A stretch of 64,000 bases of DNA from Myroides odoratus. Lineage in GTDB: Bacteria; Bacteroidota; Bacteroidia; Flavobacteriales; Flavobacteriaceae. The DNA lies in assembly GCF_001549985.1 (NCBI RefSeq), contig NZ_LROZ01000005.1, positions 62,967 to 126,966 on the forward strand, read 5' to 3'. The translations under genes and the position numbers were made by a program. The first letter of the stretch is position 1. The number at the start of each line of letters is the position of its first letter. The notes beneath the pieces were generated by a model. The model worked only from the letters and a program-made list of their open reading frames with translations, did not search any database and was not told the origin of the DNA. Below are positions 8,366 to 16,247 of the stretch, in pieces.

Positions 8366-9286
8366 TTATTGACTTACAGTTTGAATAAAAATATCATTTG
8401 CCGTTGGTAATTTTTCGACGAAATGAGTCACTTGTCCATTGTTTGATAAAATATGCAACAGTTCATTTGGCATGGCTTGTCCCAAATCAATTTCTAATTG
8501 CAATTCATCATTTAAAGATTTAAACGACGTAGGTTGAACAGTAAATTTTTGGGATAATTCAAACATTAATCGGTGTACATCGCTAGACAGGATTCCTACT
8601 TGATATAAATTTGTGCGAAAATCGCGTTTCACATCTACTAAGCGTCCTTCGATAAGTTTATTCGATTTGTGAATCAAGGCAATATAATCGCACATTTCTT
8701 CCACACTTTCCATGCGGTGTGTAGAAAAGATAATAGTTGCTCCTTTTTCTTTAAGTTCTAGAATTTCATCTTTAATGATGTTAGCATTCACAGGGTCAAA
8801 ACCAGAAAATGGTTCATCAAAAATCAGCAATTTAGGTTTGTGCAAAACAGTTACCACAAATTGGATTTTCTGTGCCATTCCTTTCGATAGCTCTTGAATC
8901 TTCTTATCCCACCATCCTTTGATATCCAATTTATCAAACCAGTAATCCAATTGTTCTTTGGCTTCCGCTTTACTCAATCCTTTTAATTGAGCTAAGTAAA
9001 GAGCTTGTTCTCCCACTTTCATGGTTTTATACAATCCTCTTTCTTCTGGCATATAACCAATATCTTTAATATGATAAGGGCTTAGTGCCTGACCATCGAG
9101 AATGATTTGCCCTTGATCAGGATATGTAATTTGATTTATAATTCGAATTAGGGATGTTTTTCCAGCTCCATTAGGGCCTAATAAACCGTAGATAGATCCT
9201 TTCGGCACGGTTAGAGAAACATTATTTAAAGCTATTTTATCAGAATATCTTTTTTCTACATTCTTAACTTCTAAGATAGGTTGCAT
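8366..9286 (-). CDS. ABC transporter ATP-binding protein (NatA-like)
   Basis: A 306-residue nucleotide-binding subunit. Walker A GPNGAGKTSL (about 38), signature LSKGMAQKIQF (about 137), Walker B LLIFDEPFSGFDP and the switch His in IFSTHRMES are all intact. A C-terminal extension of about 80 residues (about 225-306) matches the DUF4162-type domain of ABC-2 exporter ATPases. Start: ATG at 9286; one codon further upstream would need TTG. It pairs with the permease gene 2 nt downstream. Confidence 0.88.
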   Translation of the reverse strand: MQPILEVKNVEKRYSDKIALNNVSLTVPKGSIYGLLGPNGAGKTSLIRIINQITYPDQGQIILDGQALSPYHIKDIGYMPEERGLYKTMKVGEQALYLAQLKGLSKAEAKEQLDYWFDKLDIKGWWDKKIQELSKGMAQKIQFVVTVLHKPKLLIFDEPFSGFDPVNANIIKDEILELKEKGATIIFSTHRMESVEEMCDYIALIHKSNKLIEGRLVDVKRDFRTNLYQVGILSSDVHRLMFELSQKFTVQPTSFKSLNDELQLEIDLGQAMPNELLHILSNNGQVTHFVEKLPTANDIFIQTVSQ

Positions 9287-9379
9287 CAATCGATCTTTTA
9301 TATTTCTTGTAAAAATAAATCATTTATTTCAACTTGCGAAGAACAAGGTATATTTTGATCACAAATAGGCATAAAAAAA

Positions 9380-9407
9380 CCCAACCTTATATTGCTATAA
9401 GGTTGGG
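9380..9407. terminator. Hairpin terminator downstream of dnaJ
   Basis: Perfect 12-bp stem CCCAACCTTATA/TATAAGGTTGGG with a TTGC loop, flanked by seven As before and an A-rich stretch after. Read on the minus strand it ends in a run of Ts, as expected for the end of grpE-dnaJ. Confidence 0.8.
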
Positions 9408-9476
9408 AAAAATTGCTATGAAAAAGAAAATCCACTGTTTAATAAGTGTGCATCAAATGTATGACTTCTTTTCTAA

Positions 9477-10598
9477 TTATGAAAACATTTCTTTGACTTT
9501 TTCAAAAAAAGATTTATCTCCCTTGCCAGGAGTAGGTTTGAAGTTACCATCTTCTTGCATTTTCTCGAAAAATTCCTTTTGTTCTTTTGTCAGTTTTTTA
9601 GGCGTCCACACGTTGATATGAACGAGTAAATCGCCACTGCCATAACTATTTAAATGTGGCAATCCTTTTCCTCTTAGACGAAGTATCTTTCCAGATTGGA
9701 TTCCTTCTTCTAATTTTATGCGCACATTTCCTGTTACGGTATAAATTTCTTTACTTCCTCCTAATGCAGCTTCCGAAAAACTGATATAAAGGTCATAATG
9801 TAGGTTATCTCCTTCTCGTTTTAGTGTTTCGTGTTCTAATTCTTCCACAACCACTAATAAATCTCCTGCTACACTATTATTTCCAGGTGCTTCATTTCCT
9901 TTACCTGCAACTTTCAATTGCATGCCTTCTGCTACACCTGCAGGGATTTTAATTGATACGGTTTCTTCTTGTTGAATCATTCCTTCTGCATCTGATCCTG
10001 CTGGCTTTTGATCAATCATTTGACCTGTTCCCTGACAAGTATGACAAGGAGATGCCGTTTGCATACGACCAAATACAGTATTCGCGATTTTTGTTACTTG
10101 TCCCGTTCCATTACAAGTAGCACACGTTTTATAAGTAACACCTGCCGCTTTTATTTTGCGTTTTACTTTTACTTTCTTTTCTACGCCATTAGCAATATCT
10201 TCTAAAGTAAGTTTCACCTTAATACGCAAACTTGTTCCTTTGGCTCTGCGTTGGCCTCCACCAAATCCGCCGAAACCGCCAAAACCTCCGCCACCGAAAG
10301 CACTTCCGAAAATATCTCCAAATTGGCTAAAAATGTCGTCCATATTCATATGACCGCCACCATATCCACCGCCACCTTCAAACGCAGCATGCCCATATTG
10401 ATCATAACGCGCTTTTTTGTCAGCATCACTCAATACTTCATATGCCTCTGCAGCTTCTTTGAATTTTTCTTCCGCTTCTTTATCTCCCGGATTCTTATCT
10501 GGGTGAAATTCAATCGCTTTCTTGCGGTATGCTTTCTTTATAGCAGCAGCATCTGCTCCTTTATCAATACCTAATATTTCGTAATAATCTTTCTTCAT
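9477..10598 (-). CDS. dnaJ: Chaperone protein DnaJ, with only two zinc-finger repeats
   Basis: A 373-residue Hsp40 co-chaperone that delivers substrates to DnaK and stimulates its ATPase. The J-domain (1-70) has the HPD motif in [12 protein letters not shown] Gly/Phe-rich linker follows (about 75-120, [14 protein letters not shown]). The zinc-binding region has only two CxxCxGxG repeats (CATCNGTG near 158 and CHTCQGTG near 185) instead of the canonical four; the C-terminal beta domains are complete, including the GDLLV motif twice. The reduced finger region does not look like damage, because the frame and flanks are intact, and I recall similar DnaJ forms in Flavobacteria. The gene starts 44 nt after grpE on the same strand. 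Confidence 0.93.
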   Translation of the reverse strand: MKKDYYEILGIDKGADAAAIKKAYRKKAIEFHPDKNPGDKEAEEKFKEAAEAYEVLSDADKKARYDQYGHAAFEGGGGYGGGHMNMDDIFSQFGDIFGSAFGGGGFGGFGGFGGGQRRAKGTSLRIKVKLTLEDIANGVEKKVKVKRKIKAAGVTYKTCATCNGTGQVTKIANTVFGRMQTASPCHTCQGTGQMIDQKPAGSDAEGMIQQEETVSIKIPAGVAEGMQLKVAGKGNEAPGNNSVAGDLLVVVEELEHETLKREGDNLHYDLYISFSEAALGGSKEIYTVTGNVRIKLEEGIQSGKILRLRGKGLPHLNSYGSGDLLVHINVWTPKKLTKEQKEFFEKMQEDGNFKPTPGKGDKSFFEKVKEMFS

Positions 10599-10642
10599 TT
10601 GGATTCTGAGTTTCTATTAATAAATTGGTCCAACGATTTGTC

Positions 10643-11176
10643 TTATTGACCAATAACAACTTTTGGAAAACGAATAATCTTATCTCCCAATTTATACCCT
10701 TTTTCTACTACGTCAACCACTTTTCCTTTTAGTTCATCACCAGCAGGAATTTGTGTAATAGCTTCTGATAAATCCGCATTAAAAACATCTCCACTTTGGA
10801 TTACTACTTCTTCTAATCCTTTTGCCGCCAAAGTGTCAATTAATTTCGTTGAAATTAAACGTACTCCCGTTAGATGCTCGCTTTCTCCTTGCTTTTCTAA
10901 TTCTGATAAAGCACGACTGAAATCATCTAAAATCGGTAGCATGGCTGACATAACTTCTTCATTTGCCGTTTTAAACAATTCTAAACGCTCCTTAGAAGTA
11001 CGGCGCTTGTAGTTTTCAAACTCAGCAAATAAACGCAAATACTTGTCTTTCTCTTCTGCAATTTTAGCATTCAACGTTTCCTCTACTGACGCTGTATCTG
11101 CAGTCGTCGTTTCAGTTTCTTGCGTATTTTCTGTGTTCAAATCCACTTCTTCCTTATTTATATCTTTATTTTCCAT
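10643..11176 (-). CDS. grpE: Nucleotide exchange factor GrpE
   Basis: A 177-residue GrpE that releases ADP from DnaK. The acidic, Thr/Glu-rich N-terminus (about 1-35) leads into a long coiled coil (KYLRLFAEFENYKRRTSKE) with the family core. The C-terminal beta domain contains EVVIQSGDVFNADLSEAI, GYKLGDKIIRFPKVVIG; the terminal 'LGDKIIRFPKVVV'-like motif is diagnostic. It is the first gene of grpE-dnaJ; dnaK is not in the window. Upstream lies a sigma-54-like element and a TGTCA dyad, described separately. Confidence 0.93.
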   Translation of the reverse strand: MENKDINKEEVDLNTENTQETETTTADTASVEETLNAKIAEEKDKYLRLFAEFENYKRRTSKERLELFKTANEEVMSAMLPILDDFSRALSELEKQGESEHLTGVRLISTKLIDTLAAKGLEEVVIQSGDVFNADLSEAITQIPAGDELKGKVVDVVEKGYKLGDKIIRFPKVVIGQ

Positions 11177-11210
11177 ACTGATCGCATACTATTTATGTTG
11201 CTTTCTTTTA

Positions 11211-11227
11211 ATCAAATCCTTTGCCAA
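11211..11227 (-). promoter_or_regulatory. Sigma-54-like -24/-12 element upstream of grpE-dnaJ
   Basis: On the minus strand the bases read TTGGCAAAGGATTTGAT: GG at 11225-11224 and GA at 11213-11212, exactly 10 nt apart, against the sigma-54 consensus TGGCAC-N5-TTGCW. The -24 half (TTGGCA) is nearly perfect; the -12 half has TTGA for TTGC. It is 36 nt upstream of the grpE ATG. A TAnnTTTG-type promoter is not evident here. Confidence 0.5.
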
Positions 11228-11238
11228 CTGTGTTTTTG

Positions 11239-11263
11239 TGTCATAATGACAGAAATAGTGACA
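11239..11263. promoter_or_regulatory. TGTCA/TGACA dyad upstream of grpE
   Basis: Palindrome TGTCATAATGACA (11239-11251) followed by a third half-site TGACA at 11259-11263. It ends 13 nt upstream of the -24 GG of the sigma-54-like element. A related TGACAAATTGACA lies at the equivalent position before htpG, which suggests an operator or activator site common to the chaperone genes. Confidence 0.45.
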
Positions 11264-11271
11264 GTGGGGAG

Positions 11272-11540
11272 GTTTGTGAAGTTGTAAGTTGCTTTTTTGT
11301 GAGGTGGTGAGAAGGTGAGGTCGTGAGGTTTGTGCTTCGTGAAGTTTGTGCTTCGTGAAGTTTGTGCTTCGTGAGGTTTATGAAGTCGTAGAATTTATCG
11401 ATTAAATAAGAAACTCTATTTTAATTAGAAAATATACTTCTCTCTCTTTTCCCTTTTCCTCTCTCCAATTAAGTTGTGAAGTTGTAGGTTGCTTTTTTGT
11501 GAAGCGGTGAGAGGGTGAGATTGGTGAGGCGGTGAGAGGG
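11272..11540. repeat. Degenerate GTGAGG repeats and 16-bp tandem
   Basis: Contains runs of GTGAGGTGGTGAGAAGGTGAGG-like units (8-bp phase), then a 16-bp tandem, GARGTTTGTGCTTCGT, in three consecutive copies (11325-11340, 11341-11356, 11357-11372; the first differs by one base). No gene is credible here. Confidence 0.7.
11399..11520. repeat. Direct repeat copy A (about 120 bp)
   Basis: This block recurs as copy B at 11736-11858 with about 90% identity by eye. Shared landmarks are CTCTATTTTAATTAGAAAAT, a pyrimidine run with CTTTTCCCTTTTCCTCTC, and TTGTGAAGTTGTAGGTTG. It ends in the GGTGAG-type repeat. Confidence 0.75.
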
Positions 11541-11543
11541 TAG

Positions 11544-11633
11544 TTCCTTCGTCAGCAGGGCATGCAAATCCACGACCAGTAATCACCCTGAAAATAAAAG
11601 GTCTATTCTACTTTTGTCATCCTGACGAAGGAA
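11544..11633. repeat. Inverted-repeat element with 12-bp arms
   Basis: Perfect arms TTCCTTCGTCAG (11544-11555) and CTGACGAAGGAA (11622-11633) enclose 66 bp. The right arm lies in GTCATCCTGACGAAGGAAGG, which resembles a short repeat I recall as dispersed in Bacteroidota intergenic DNA. No ORF is inside. It may be a REP/MITE-like element or an RNA hairpin. Confidence 0.55.
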
Positions 11634-11735
11634 GGAGAAGGGTCGCATCTTGCGCTGACGCCACGCTATGAAATAGCGGATTGGTAAAGTGTGAGATTAT
11701 AGGTAAATAATAAGGGGTAACATTGGTAAAAAGGC

Positions 11736-11858
11736 CGATTAAAGAAGGAACTCTATTTTAATTAGAAAATTTACTTCTCTCCCTTTTCCCTTTTCCTCTC
11801 TCCAATTAATTTGTGAAGTTGTAGGTTGTTTTTTTTGTGAGGTGGTGAGAAGGTGAGG
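11736..11858. repeat. Direct repeat copy B (about 120 bp)
   Basis: Second copy of the block at 11399-11520, differing by scattered substitutions and small indels. It runs directly into another GGTGAG-type repeat tract. Confidence 0.75.
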
Positions 11859-11891
11859 TGGTGAAGTTTGTGCTTCGTGGGGTTTGCTCAC

Positions 11892-11979
11892 GTCTCATCG
11901 CCTCACCGTCTCATCACCTCACCATCTCATCACCTCACCATCTCATCACCTCACCATCTCATCACCTCACCATCTCACC
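11892..11979. repeat. Tandem array of eleven 8-bp units (RYCTCAYC)
   Basis: Eleven contiguous octamers, alternating RTCTCATC and RCCTCACC (effective 16-bp period), with A/G variation at the first base. The opposite-strand form GGTGAGRT occurs at 11840-11865, so the array and that tract can pair as an imperfect long hairpin. A 64-codon ORF spanning this array is an artefact of its composition. Confidence 0.85.
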
Positions 11980-11999
11980 AAAATCCCCCATATCCCCCC

Positions 12000-12902
12000 T
12001 TACTCATAAAGATTTTCAAGCGCTTGAGGTAAAGTTGAAAAATGAAAAGTAAAATTTAATTTCAACAATTTATTACAGCTTATATACTGTCCTTCAGTTA
12101 CCAACATAGCTTTTTCGCCTAATACTAAGCGCAAGACCCAAGCGGGAACAGCGGGCAATAGCATTTTACGTCCTACAGCCTGACTTACTTGTTTGGTAAA
12201 TTGTTTATTGGTTTCTGGATTAGGTGCAACTGCATTAAATGCACCTTGCAAGTGATTATCCATGACAAAGAGGAAGATTCGTGCCAAATCTTGCAAGTGA
12301 ATCCAAGAATAATACTGCGTTCCTCTACCTAAAGGCGAGGCGAGATAATATTTTGCCATCTGTTCGATATGGGGTAAAGCACCTCCTGCTCGTGACAAAA
12401 CCAAGCCAATGCGTAAAATCGCTACTGGTATGCCTAAGTTTTCAAAACGCCTATTTTCTCCTTCCCATTGTTGAACCACCTTACCCAAGAAATTCGTTGC
12501 GGGTGTATAGTCTTCTTCTGTTTGTATATCGTCTAACGTATCGTAGATACCTACTGCGGAAGCACAAATAATTTGCTTAACTTGATGGGGATGTTCACTG
12601 AGGAGTTGATACAGGGTTTGAGAAGCCTCTACCCTACTATTGATAATCATTTTCTTGCCTTCTTTTAACCAAGAACCATCAATAGAGCTACCAGCCAAAT
12701 GGATGATGGCCTCCACTCCTGCTAAACAAGCAGGATCTATTTGACGTGTTTGTGGATTCCAATAAAACCCTTGACAGTTGGGTTGTGCGTCTAATTTATT
12801 TTGGGCTGTAGTCAAGAACACCACTTCATCTCCCTTTGCCTGCAATTGCTTCAGCAATTCACTTCCAACTAATCCCGTGGCTCCTGTAACTAAAACTCTC
12901 AT
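12000..12902 (-). CDS. TIGR01777 family (YfcH-like) epimerase / NAD(P)-binding protein
   Basis: A 300-residue SDR-like protein of the TIGR01777/YfcH family. It has the N-terminal Rossmann motif VTGATGLVGSELL and the family segments GFYWNPQ, AIIHLAGSSI and KMIINSRVEA (the family R-x-S/E pattern). IICASAVGIY occupies the active-site strand, and residues about 250-297 form the DUF1731 C-terminal domain (LPAVPAWVLRLVLGE). The substrate is unknown; eukaryotic relatives are called SDR39U1. It is transcribed toward the repeat-rich region and preceded by the DUF4442 gene 17 nt upstream. Confidence 0.88.
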   Translation of the reverse strand: MRVLVTGATGLVGSELLKQLQAKGDEVVFLTTAQNKLDAQPNCQGFYWNPQTRQIDPACLAGVEAIIHLAGSSIDGSWLKEGKKMIINSRVEASQTLYQLLSEHPHQVKQIICASAVGIYDTLDDIQTEEDYTPATNFLGKVVQQWEGENRRFENLGIPVAILRIGLVLSRAGGALPHIEQMAKYYLASPLGRGTQYYSWIHLQDLARIFLFVMDNHLQGAFNAVAPNPETNKQFTKQVSQAVGRKMLLPAVPAWVLRLVLGEKAMLVTEGQYISCNKLLKLNFTFHFSTLPQALENLYE

Positions 12903-12919
12903 ACCCTATACTTTAATAC

Positions 12920-13381
12920 TTATTGCTTTACTCGAACTTTTAACGTCCACTCAAAATTGAATACTGAAACCTCATCTCCTTTTTCATCTACTCCAACAGA
13001 TTTCATCCATACTGTCACACCTTCTTGTGTTTCAATTGCCTTTTGAATGGCCTCATCTAACAAATGTCCTTCGTTACAGGTAAATGAAATTTTCCCAGTA
13101 GCTTTCTTCACAAAAACAGAATTGTTCTGTGCCACTAACATCGAAATACGCTGACCACTTTCACTAATTTTCTTCATGACCAAAGCACCCGTAGACAATT
13201 CAGCTGCCATGGCTTGTACAGCGAAATACATCGAGCGAAATGGATTTTGATTGACCCATTTGTGTCGCACTGTAGTAGTAGCAGTAGTGTCCGAAATACT
13301 TCTTAATCGCACGCCTGTCCAATAGGCAGATGGCAACTTAAAGAATAAAAACTTATTGATGGATGAAACCGAAAATTCCAT
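12920..13381 (-). CDS. DUF4442 hotdog-fold protein
   Basis: A 153-residue protein with the layout of DUF4442, a hotdog-fold family related to acyl-CoA thioesterases such as YiiD/PaaI. It has a long N-terminal helix region with aromatics, 'KWVNQNPFRSMYFAVQAMAAE', where the conserved N-P-F/M-x-x-x-Y/F precedes the central hotdog helix, and then beta strands (ISMLVAQ, ISFTCNEG, FNFEWTLKVR). No catalytic proof is visible. It is the first gene of a two-gene minus-strand unit with the epimerase-like gene. Confidence 0.7.
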   Translation of the reverse strand: MEFSVSSINKFLFFKLPSAYWTGVRLRSISDTTATTTVRHKWVNQNPFRSMYFAVQAMAAELSTGALVMKKISESGQRISMLVAQNNSVFVKKATGKISFTCNEGHLLDEAIQKAIETQEGVTVWMKSVGVDEKGDEVSVFNFEWTLKVRVKQ

Positions 13382-13642
13382 AGTATGTCTGTTTTTTAAT
13401 TCCTCTAAAGATACAAAATTATACGGTTGATTGAAATTTCAATCAAAATATAGCCTGCTCTTTTTTATTTGCCCCTCCAAACAACTCCTTTCATTCAATT
13501 TAACAAACAAAATAAAAAAAACAATATAAACCACTAAAAACAAGACAATTACATCTATACAAATGTACTTTTCAAAACCTTTATTTGTTAAATTAAAGTT
13601 AATAATTAGTACTTTGCAATACATAGTACATGCTTTTAGCTA

Positions 13643-13650
13643 TATCTTTG
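13643..13650 (+). promoter_or_regulatory. -7 element TATCTTTG of the padR-pspC operon
   Basis: Exact match to the Bacteroidota -7 consensus TAnnTTTG, 22 nt before the ATG at 13673. The only upstream TTTG (13613) is 26 nt away, longer than the usual 17-23, so the -33 box is uncertain. Confidence 0.45.
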
Positions 13651-13672
13651 CATAAGATAAATCATTGAACCT

Positions 13673-14014
13673 ATGAATAGTGAAAATACAAAAGCTCAAA
13701 TGCGCAAGGGTATCTTGGAATTCTGTATTCTATCCATTCTAAAAGAACGCGATTATTATACCTCTGAAATATTAGAGGAGCTTAAAAAAGTAAAGCTTTT
13801 AGTGGTAGAAGGAACGGTATACCCTTTATTAACAAGACTCAAAAATGGGGATTTGTTAACCTATAGATGGGAAGAGTCCAACGCAGGACCACCGAGAAAG
13901 TATTACAAATTAACCGAAAAAGGAGAATTTTTTTTAGGAGAACTAACAGAAACATGGGAAGAATTAGCAAATGCTGTTCAAGAGATAACCACAAAAAATC
14001 AAGACAATGAATAG
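13673..14014 (+). CDS. PadR family transcriptional regulator
   Basis: A 113-residue winged-helix repressor of the PadR family. It has an N-terminal 'RKGILEFCILSILKERDYYTSEILEELKK' helix pair, a recognition region VVEGTVYPLLTRLKNGDLL (the TvYplL.RLe..Gl hallmark), and a wing with 'GPPRKYYKLTEKG'. Its reading frame overlaps the start of the downstream PspC gene by 8 nt, so the two are translationally coupled. In Bacteroidota such pairs are typical, with the regulator probably controlling its own operon in response to envelope stress (inference). Confidence 0.9.
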   Translation: MNSENTKAQMRKGILEFCILSILKERDYYTSEILEELKKVKLLVVEGTVYPLLTRLKNGDLLTYRWEESNAGPPRKYYKLTEKGEFFLGELTETWEELANAVQEITTKNQDNE

Positions 14015-15452
14015 AACATTAACAATAAATATCGGTGGTTTAGTTTTTCACATTGAAGAACAAGCCTATCAAAGACTGGATCAATACATCAAAGCGATCC
14101 GCAGATCGATTGCTATTGAAGAACAAGATGAAGTAGTGCAAGACATTGAATTGCGTATTGCTGAAATATTCAACTCTAAAATAACAGCTACGAACCAAGT
14201 GATCACTTCCGAAGATGTGGATGAAGTTATTCAAATCATGGGGCGTCCAGAAGATTATTCCATCGATGATGAGAACAATTATCAACATACGGAACAAACC
14301 TATTACAGAGAGAAGAAATTATTTCGAGATACAGATAATCGTATTTTAGGTGGTGTTTTAGCAGGATTGGCTCATTACTTTAAAATCGATACCATTTGGG
14401 TTCGTCTGATTTTTATCTTTTTGGTTTTCTTCTATGGAACAGGAATCTTATTGTATTTTGTCTTGTGGATTATCATTCCCAGTGCAAAAACAACCAGTGA
14501 AAAATTGGATATGATGGGAGAGCCAGTCAACATAGAGACCATTGAGCGCAAAATAAGAGAAGGCGTTGACTATACGACAAGTAAAATCAATTCTATTGAC
14601 TATGATAAGTTCAAAACGCAAACGCAACGAGCAACGAATCAAGGGACTAAAGTAATCCGTTACATCTTGGGAATTGGTTTCATCATTGTTTCTGTCATCG
14701 GTATGTTGATTAGTTTTTTTGTCAATCTAATGATTATTGTCAATACGAGTTTTATGATGAATGAATTCGATATTCCATCTGAATTTATAGATCCAAACAT
14801 TCCAAGATGGTTGCTGCATACCTTTATCAGCCTGATTACGTTCTTGCCTTTTATCATTATGTTGTTGTTAGGATTAAAATTACTCTACACCAATATGAAA
14901 TACATTTGGATTACCGCCATCTCTATTTTTGTTCTGTGGATTGGTAGTTTAATTGGGTTATCCTTTATGATTATTAATGGAAATACAGACAAATTTATAC
15001 GAAACGAAACGCGTTATGGATACACCTATACGTACTCTTCTGACGATAAAGCATCCGAAAACACAGAAGATGTTACGTTGTTTTCTACAAGTAAGGATAT
15101 TGTGTTACAGCTAAATGATTCTATTGTTAAGACGGATCAGGTGATGCAAAAGATAGAAATTGTTCCGTCTTATCAAGAAGAGGCTTATGGAAAATTAGGA
15201 AATACTGGAGATCAATATAAAGACGTTGTGCAAACCAAAGAAAGCGATACAGCCTTTACTCTTGTCATCACAGATGAACAATTAAAACTGGATCCTACTT
15301 TTACACTATATCTGCCGTTGGGTAAAAAGGTTATGCTTAGCGACAAAATAAAACCGTATGTTTCCCATCAAACCCAATCGAGTATACAAGCAGGTACGCA
15401 TTGGTATGAGATGAAAGATGATTTTAATTTACATTGCACTGATTGCAACTAA
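14007..15452 (+). CDS. PspC domain-containing membrane protein
   Basis: A 481-residue membrane protein. Residues 1-90 form a cytoplasmic helical region ending in 'EDVDEVIQIMGRPEDY'. Residues about 103-170 are a PspC domain: KLFRDTDNRILGGVLAGLAHYF, then IWVRLIFIFLVFF and a second hydrophobic helix. Three further helices lie near 215-240, 268-288 and 298-318. The remaining 150 residues are predicted outside the cytoplasm, rich in beta strands and in D/K, and resemble the Bacteroidota extension found behind PspC. PspC relatives are part of phage-shock/envelope-stress responses. It is encoded with the PadR regulator and followed by a strong terminator. Confidence 0.85.
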   Translation: MNRTLTINIGGLVFHIEEQAYQRLDQYIKAIRRSIAIEEQDEVVQDIELRIAEIFNSKITATNQVITSEDVDEVIQIMGRPEDYSIDDENNYQHTEQTYYREKKLFRDTDNRILGGVLAGLAHYFKIDTIWVRLIFIFLVFFYGTGILLYFVLWIIIPSAKTTSEKLDMMGEPVNIETIERKIREGVDYTTSKINSIDYDKFKTQTQRATNQGTKVIRYILGIGFIIVSVIGMLISFFVNLMIIVNTSFMMNEFDIPSEFIDPNIPRWLLHTFISLITFLPFIIMLLLGLKLLYTNMKYIWITAISIFVLWIGSLIGLSFMIINGNTDKFIRNETRYGYTYTYSSDDKASENTEDVTLFSTSKDIVLQLNDSIVKTDQVMQKIEIVPSYQEEAYGKLGNTGDQYKDVVQTKESDTAFTLVITDEQLKLDPTFTLYLPLGKKVMLSDKIKPYVSHQTQSSIQAGTHWYEMKDDFNLHCTDCN

Positions 15453-15453
15453 A

Positions 15454-15482
15454 AAAAGGGAGTTCCGTGGAACTCCCTTTTT
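15454..15482. terminator. Bidirectional hairpin terminator
   Basis: Stem GGGAGTTC/GAACTCCC with a CGTG loop, flanked by seven As on the left and seven Ts on the right. It lies between the convergent PspC and OmpA-family genes and can serve both. Confidence 0.85.
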
Positions 15483-15523
15483 TATATACTGTTAACTGTA
15501 AACCGTCAACTGTAAACCATTAT

Positions 15524-16225
15524 CTACATCGTAGCTGCTTCATTTTGAGCATCGATAATCATTTGTTCATTCGCTTTAATTGCAAATTCTACGCGGCGGT
15601 TTTTTGCTCTTCCTGCATCTGTATCATTACTTGCAATTGGATCAGCAATTCCCATTCCTTCTGTAGCTAAACGCTTATTTGAAACTCCATTTTGCATTAA
15701 ATACGTCTTCACCGCATTTGCACGTTGTCTTGATAATTTCAAATTATATTCTTCTCTACCTGTATTATCAGTATATCCGAAAATACTGATATTCGTATTT
15801 GGATTTTCTTTGAATACGACAATCAACTTATCTAAATTTTGTTTGGCTTTGTCTGTCAAAGTAGCTTGATTCAAGTTAAAGTTCACTGAACTTTCTCCTA
15901 AGATCAATTTGATTCCCTCTCCTACACGCTCTACTTGAGCACCAGGAACAGTTTGTTCAATTTGACGCGCTTGCTTGTCCATATTGTTTCCAATAACACC
16001 CCCTGCAGCTCCACCAATAACACCGCCTAATACAGCTCCTAAAGCACTATTTCCCCCTTTTCCAATATTATTTCCTAATATTCCTCCAATGATAGCGCCT
16101 CCAGCAGCTCCAATTGTAGCTCCTTTTTGTGTATTATTCGCATTTTTGACAGATTCACAGCTTGTCAACGATAAAGAACCTACTAGCAAAGCTCCTGCTA
16201 ATAAGGTTGTAGTTGTTTTTTTCAT
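15524..16225 (-). CDS. OmpA-family lipoprotein with glycine zipper
   Basis: A 233-residue outer-membrane lipoprotein. Signal peptide with lipobox LTSC (Cys 23); residues about 36-85 form a glycine-zipper segment (GAAGGAIIGGILGNNIG, GGVIGGAAGGVIGN). The C-terminal OmpA domain (about 105-225) has the peptidoglycan-binding pattern: FNLNQATL at its start, IFGYTDNTG, YNLKLSRQRANAVKTYL and the terminal NRRVEFAI with conserved Asn-Arg-Arg. It resembles E. coli YiaD. It probably links the outer membrane to peptidoglycan. Downstream on the minus strand it meets the shared terminator at 15454. Confidence 0.9.
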   Translation of the reverse strand: MKKTTTTLLAGALLVGSLSLTSCESVKNANNTQKGATIGAAGGAIIGGILGNNIGKGGNSALGAVLGGVIGGAAGGVIGNNMDKQARQIEQTVPGAQVERVGEGIKLILGESSVNFNLNQATLTDKAKQNLDKLIVVFKENPNTNISIFGYTDNTGREEYNLKLSRQRANAVKTYLMQNGVSNKRLATEGMGIADPIASNDTDAGRAKNRRVEFAIKANEQMIIDAQNEAATM

Positions 16226-16247
16226 AATATTACCTTCTTGTTGATTC

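Noticed and set aside
11892..11979. CRISPR-like array of short repeats
   Set aside because: Units of 8 bp are directly adjacent with no spacers and no cas gene; it is a microsatellite-type array.
11858..12052. 64-residue ORF across the repeat array
   Set aside because: Translates only the RYCTCAYC repeat (SPSHHLTISS pattern) and overlaps the end of the TIGR01777 gene; no credible protein.
13613..13616. TTTG as a -33 box for padR
   Set aside because: 26 nt from the -7 element, outside the usual 17-23; the same spacing appears before the EamA gene, but two cases are not enough.
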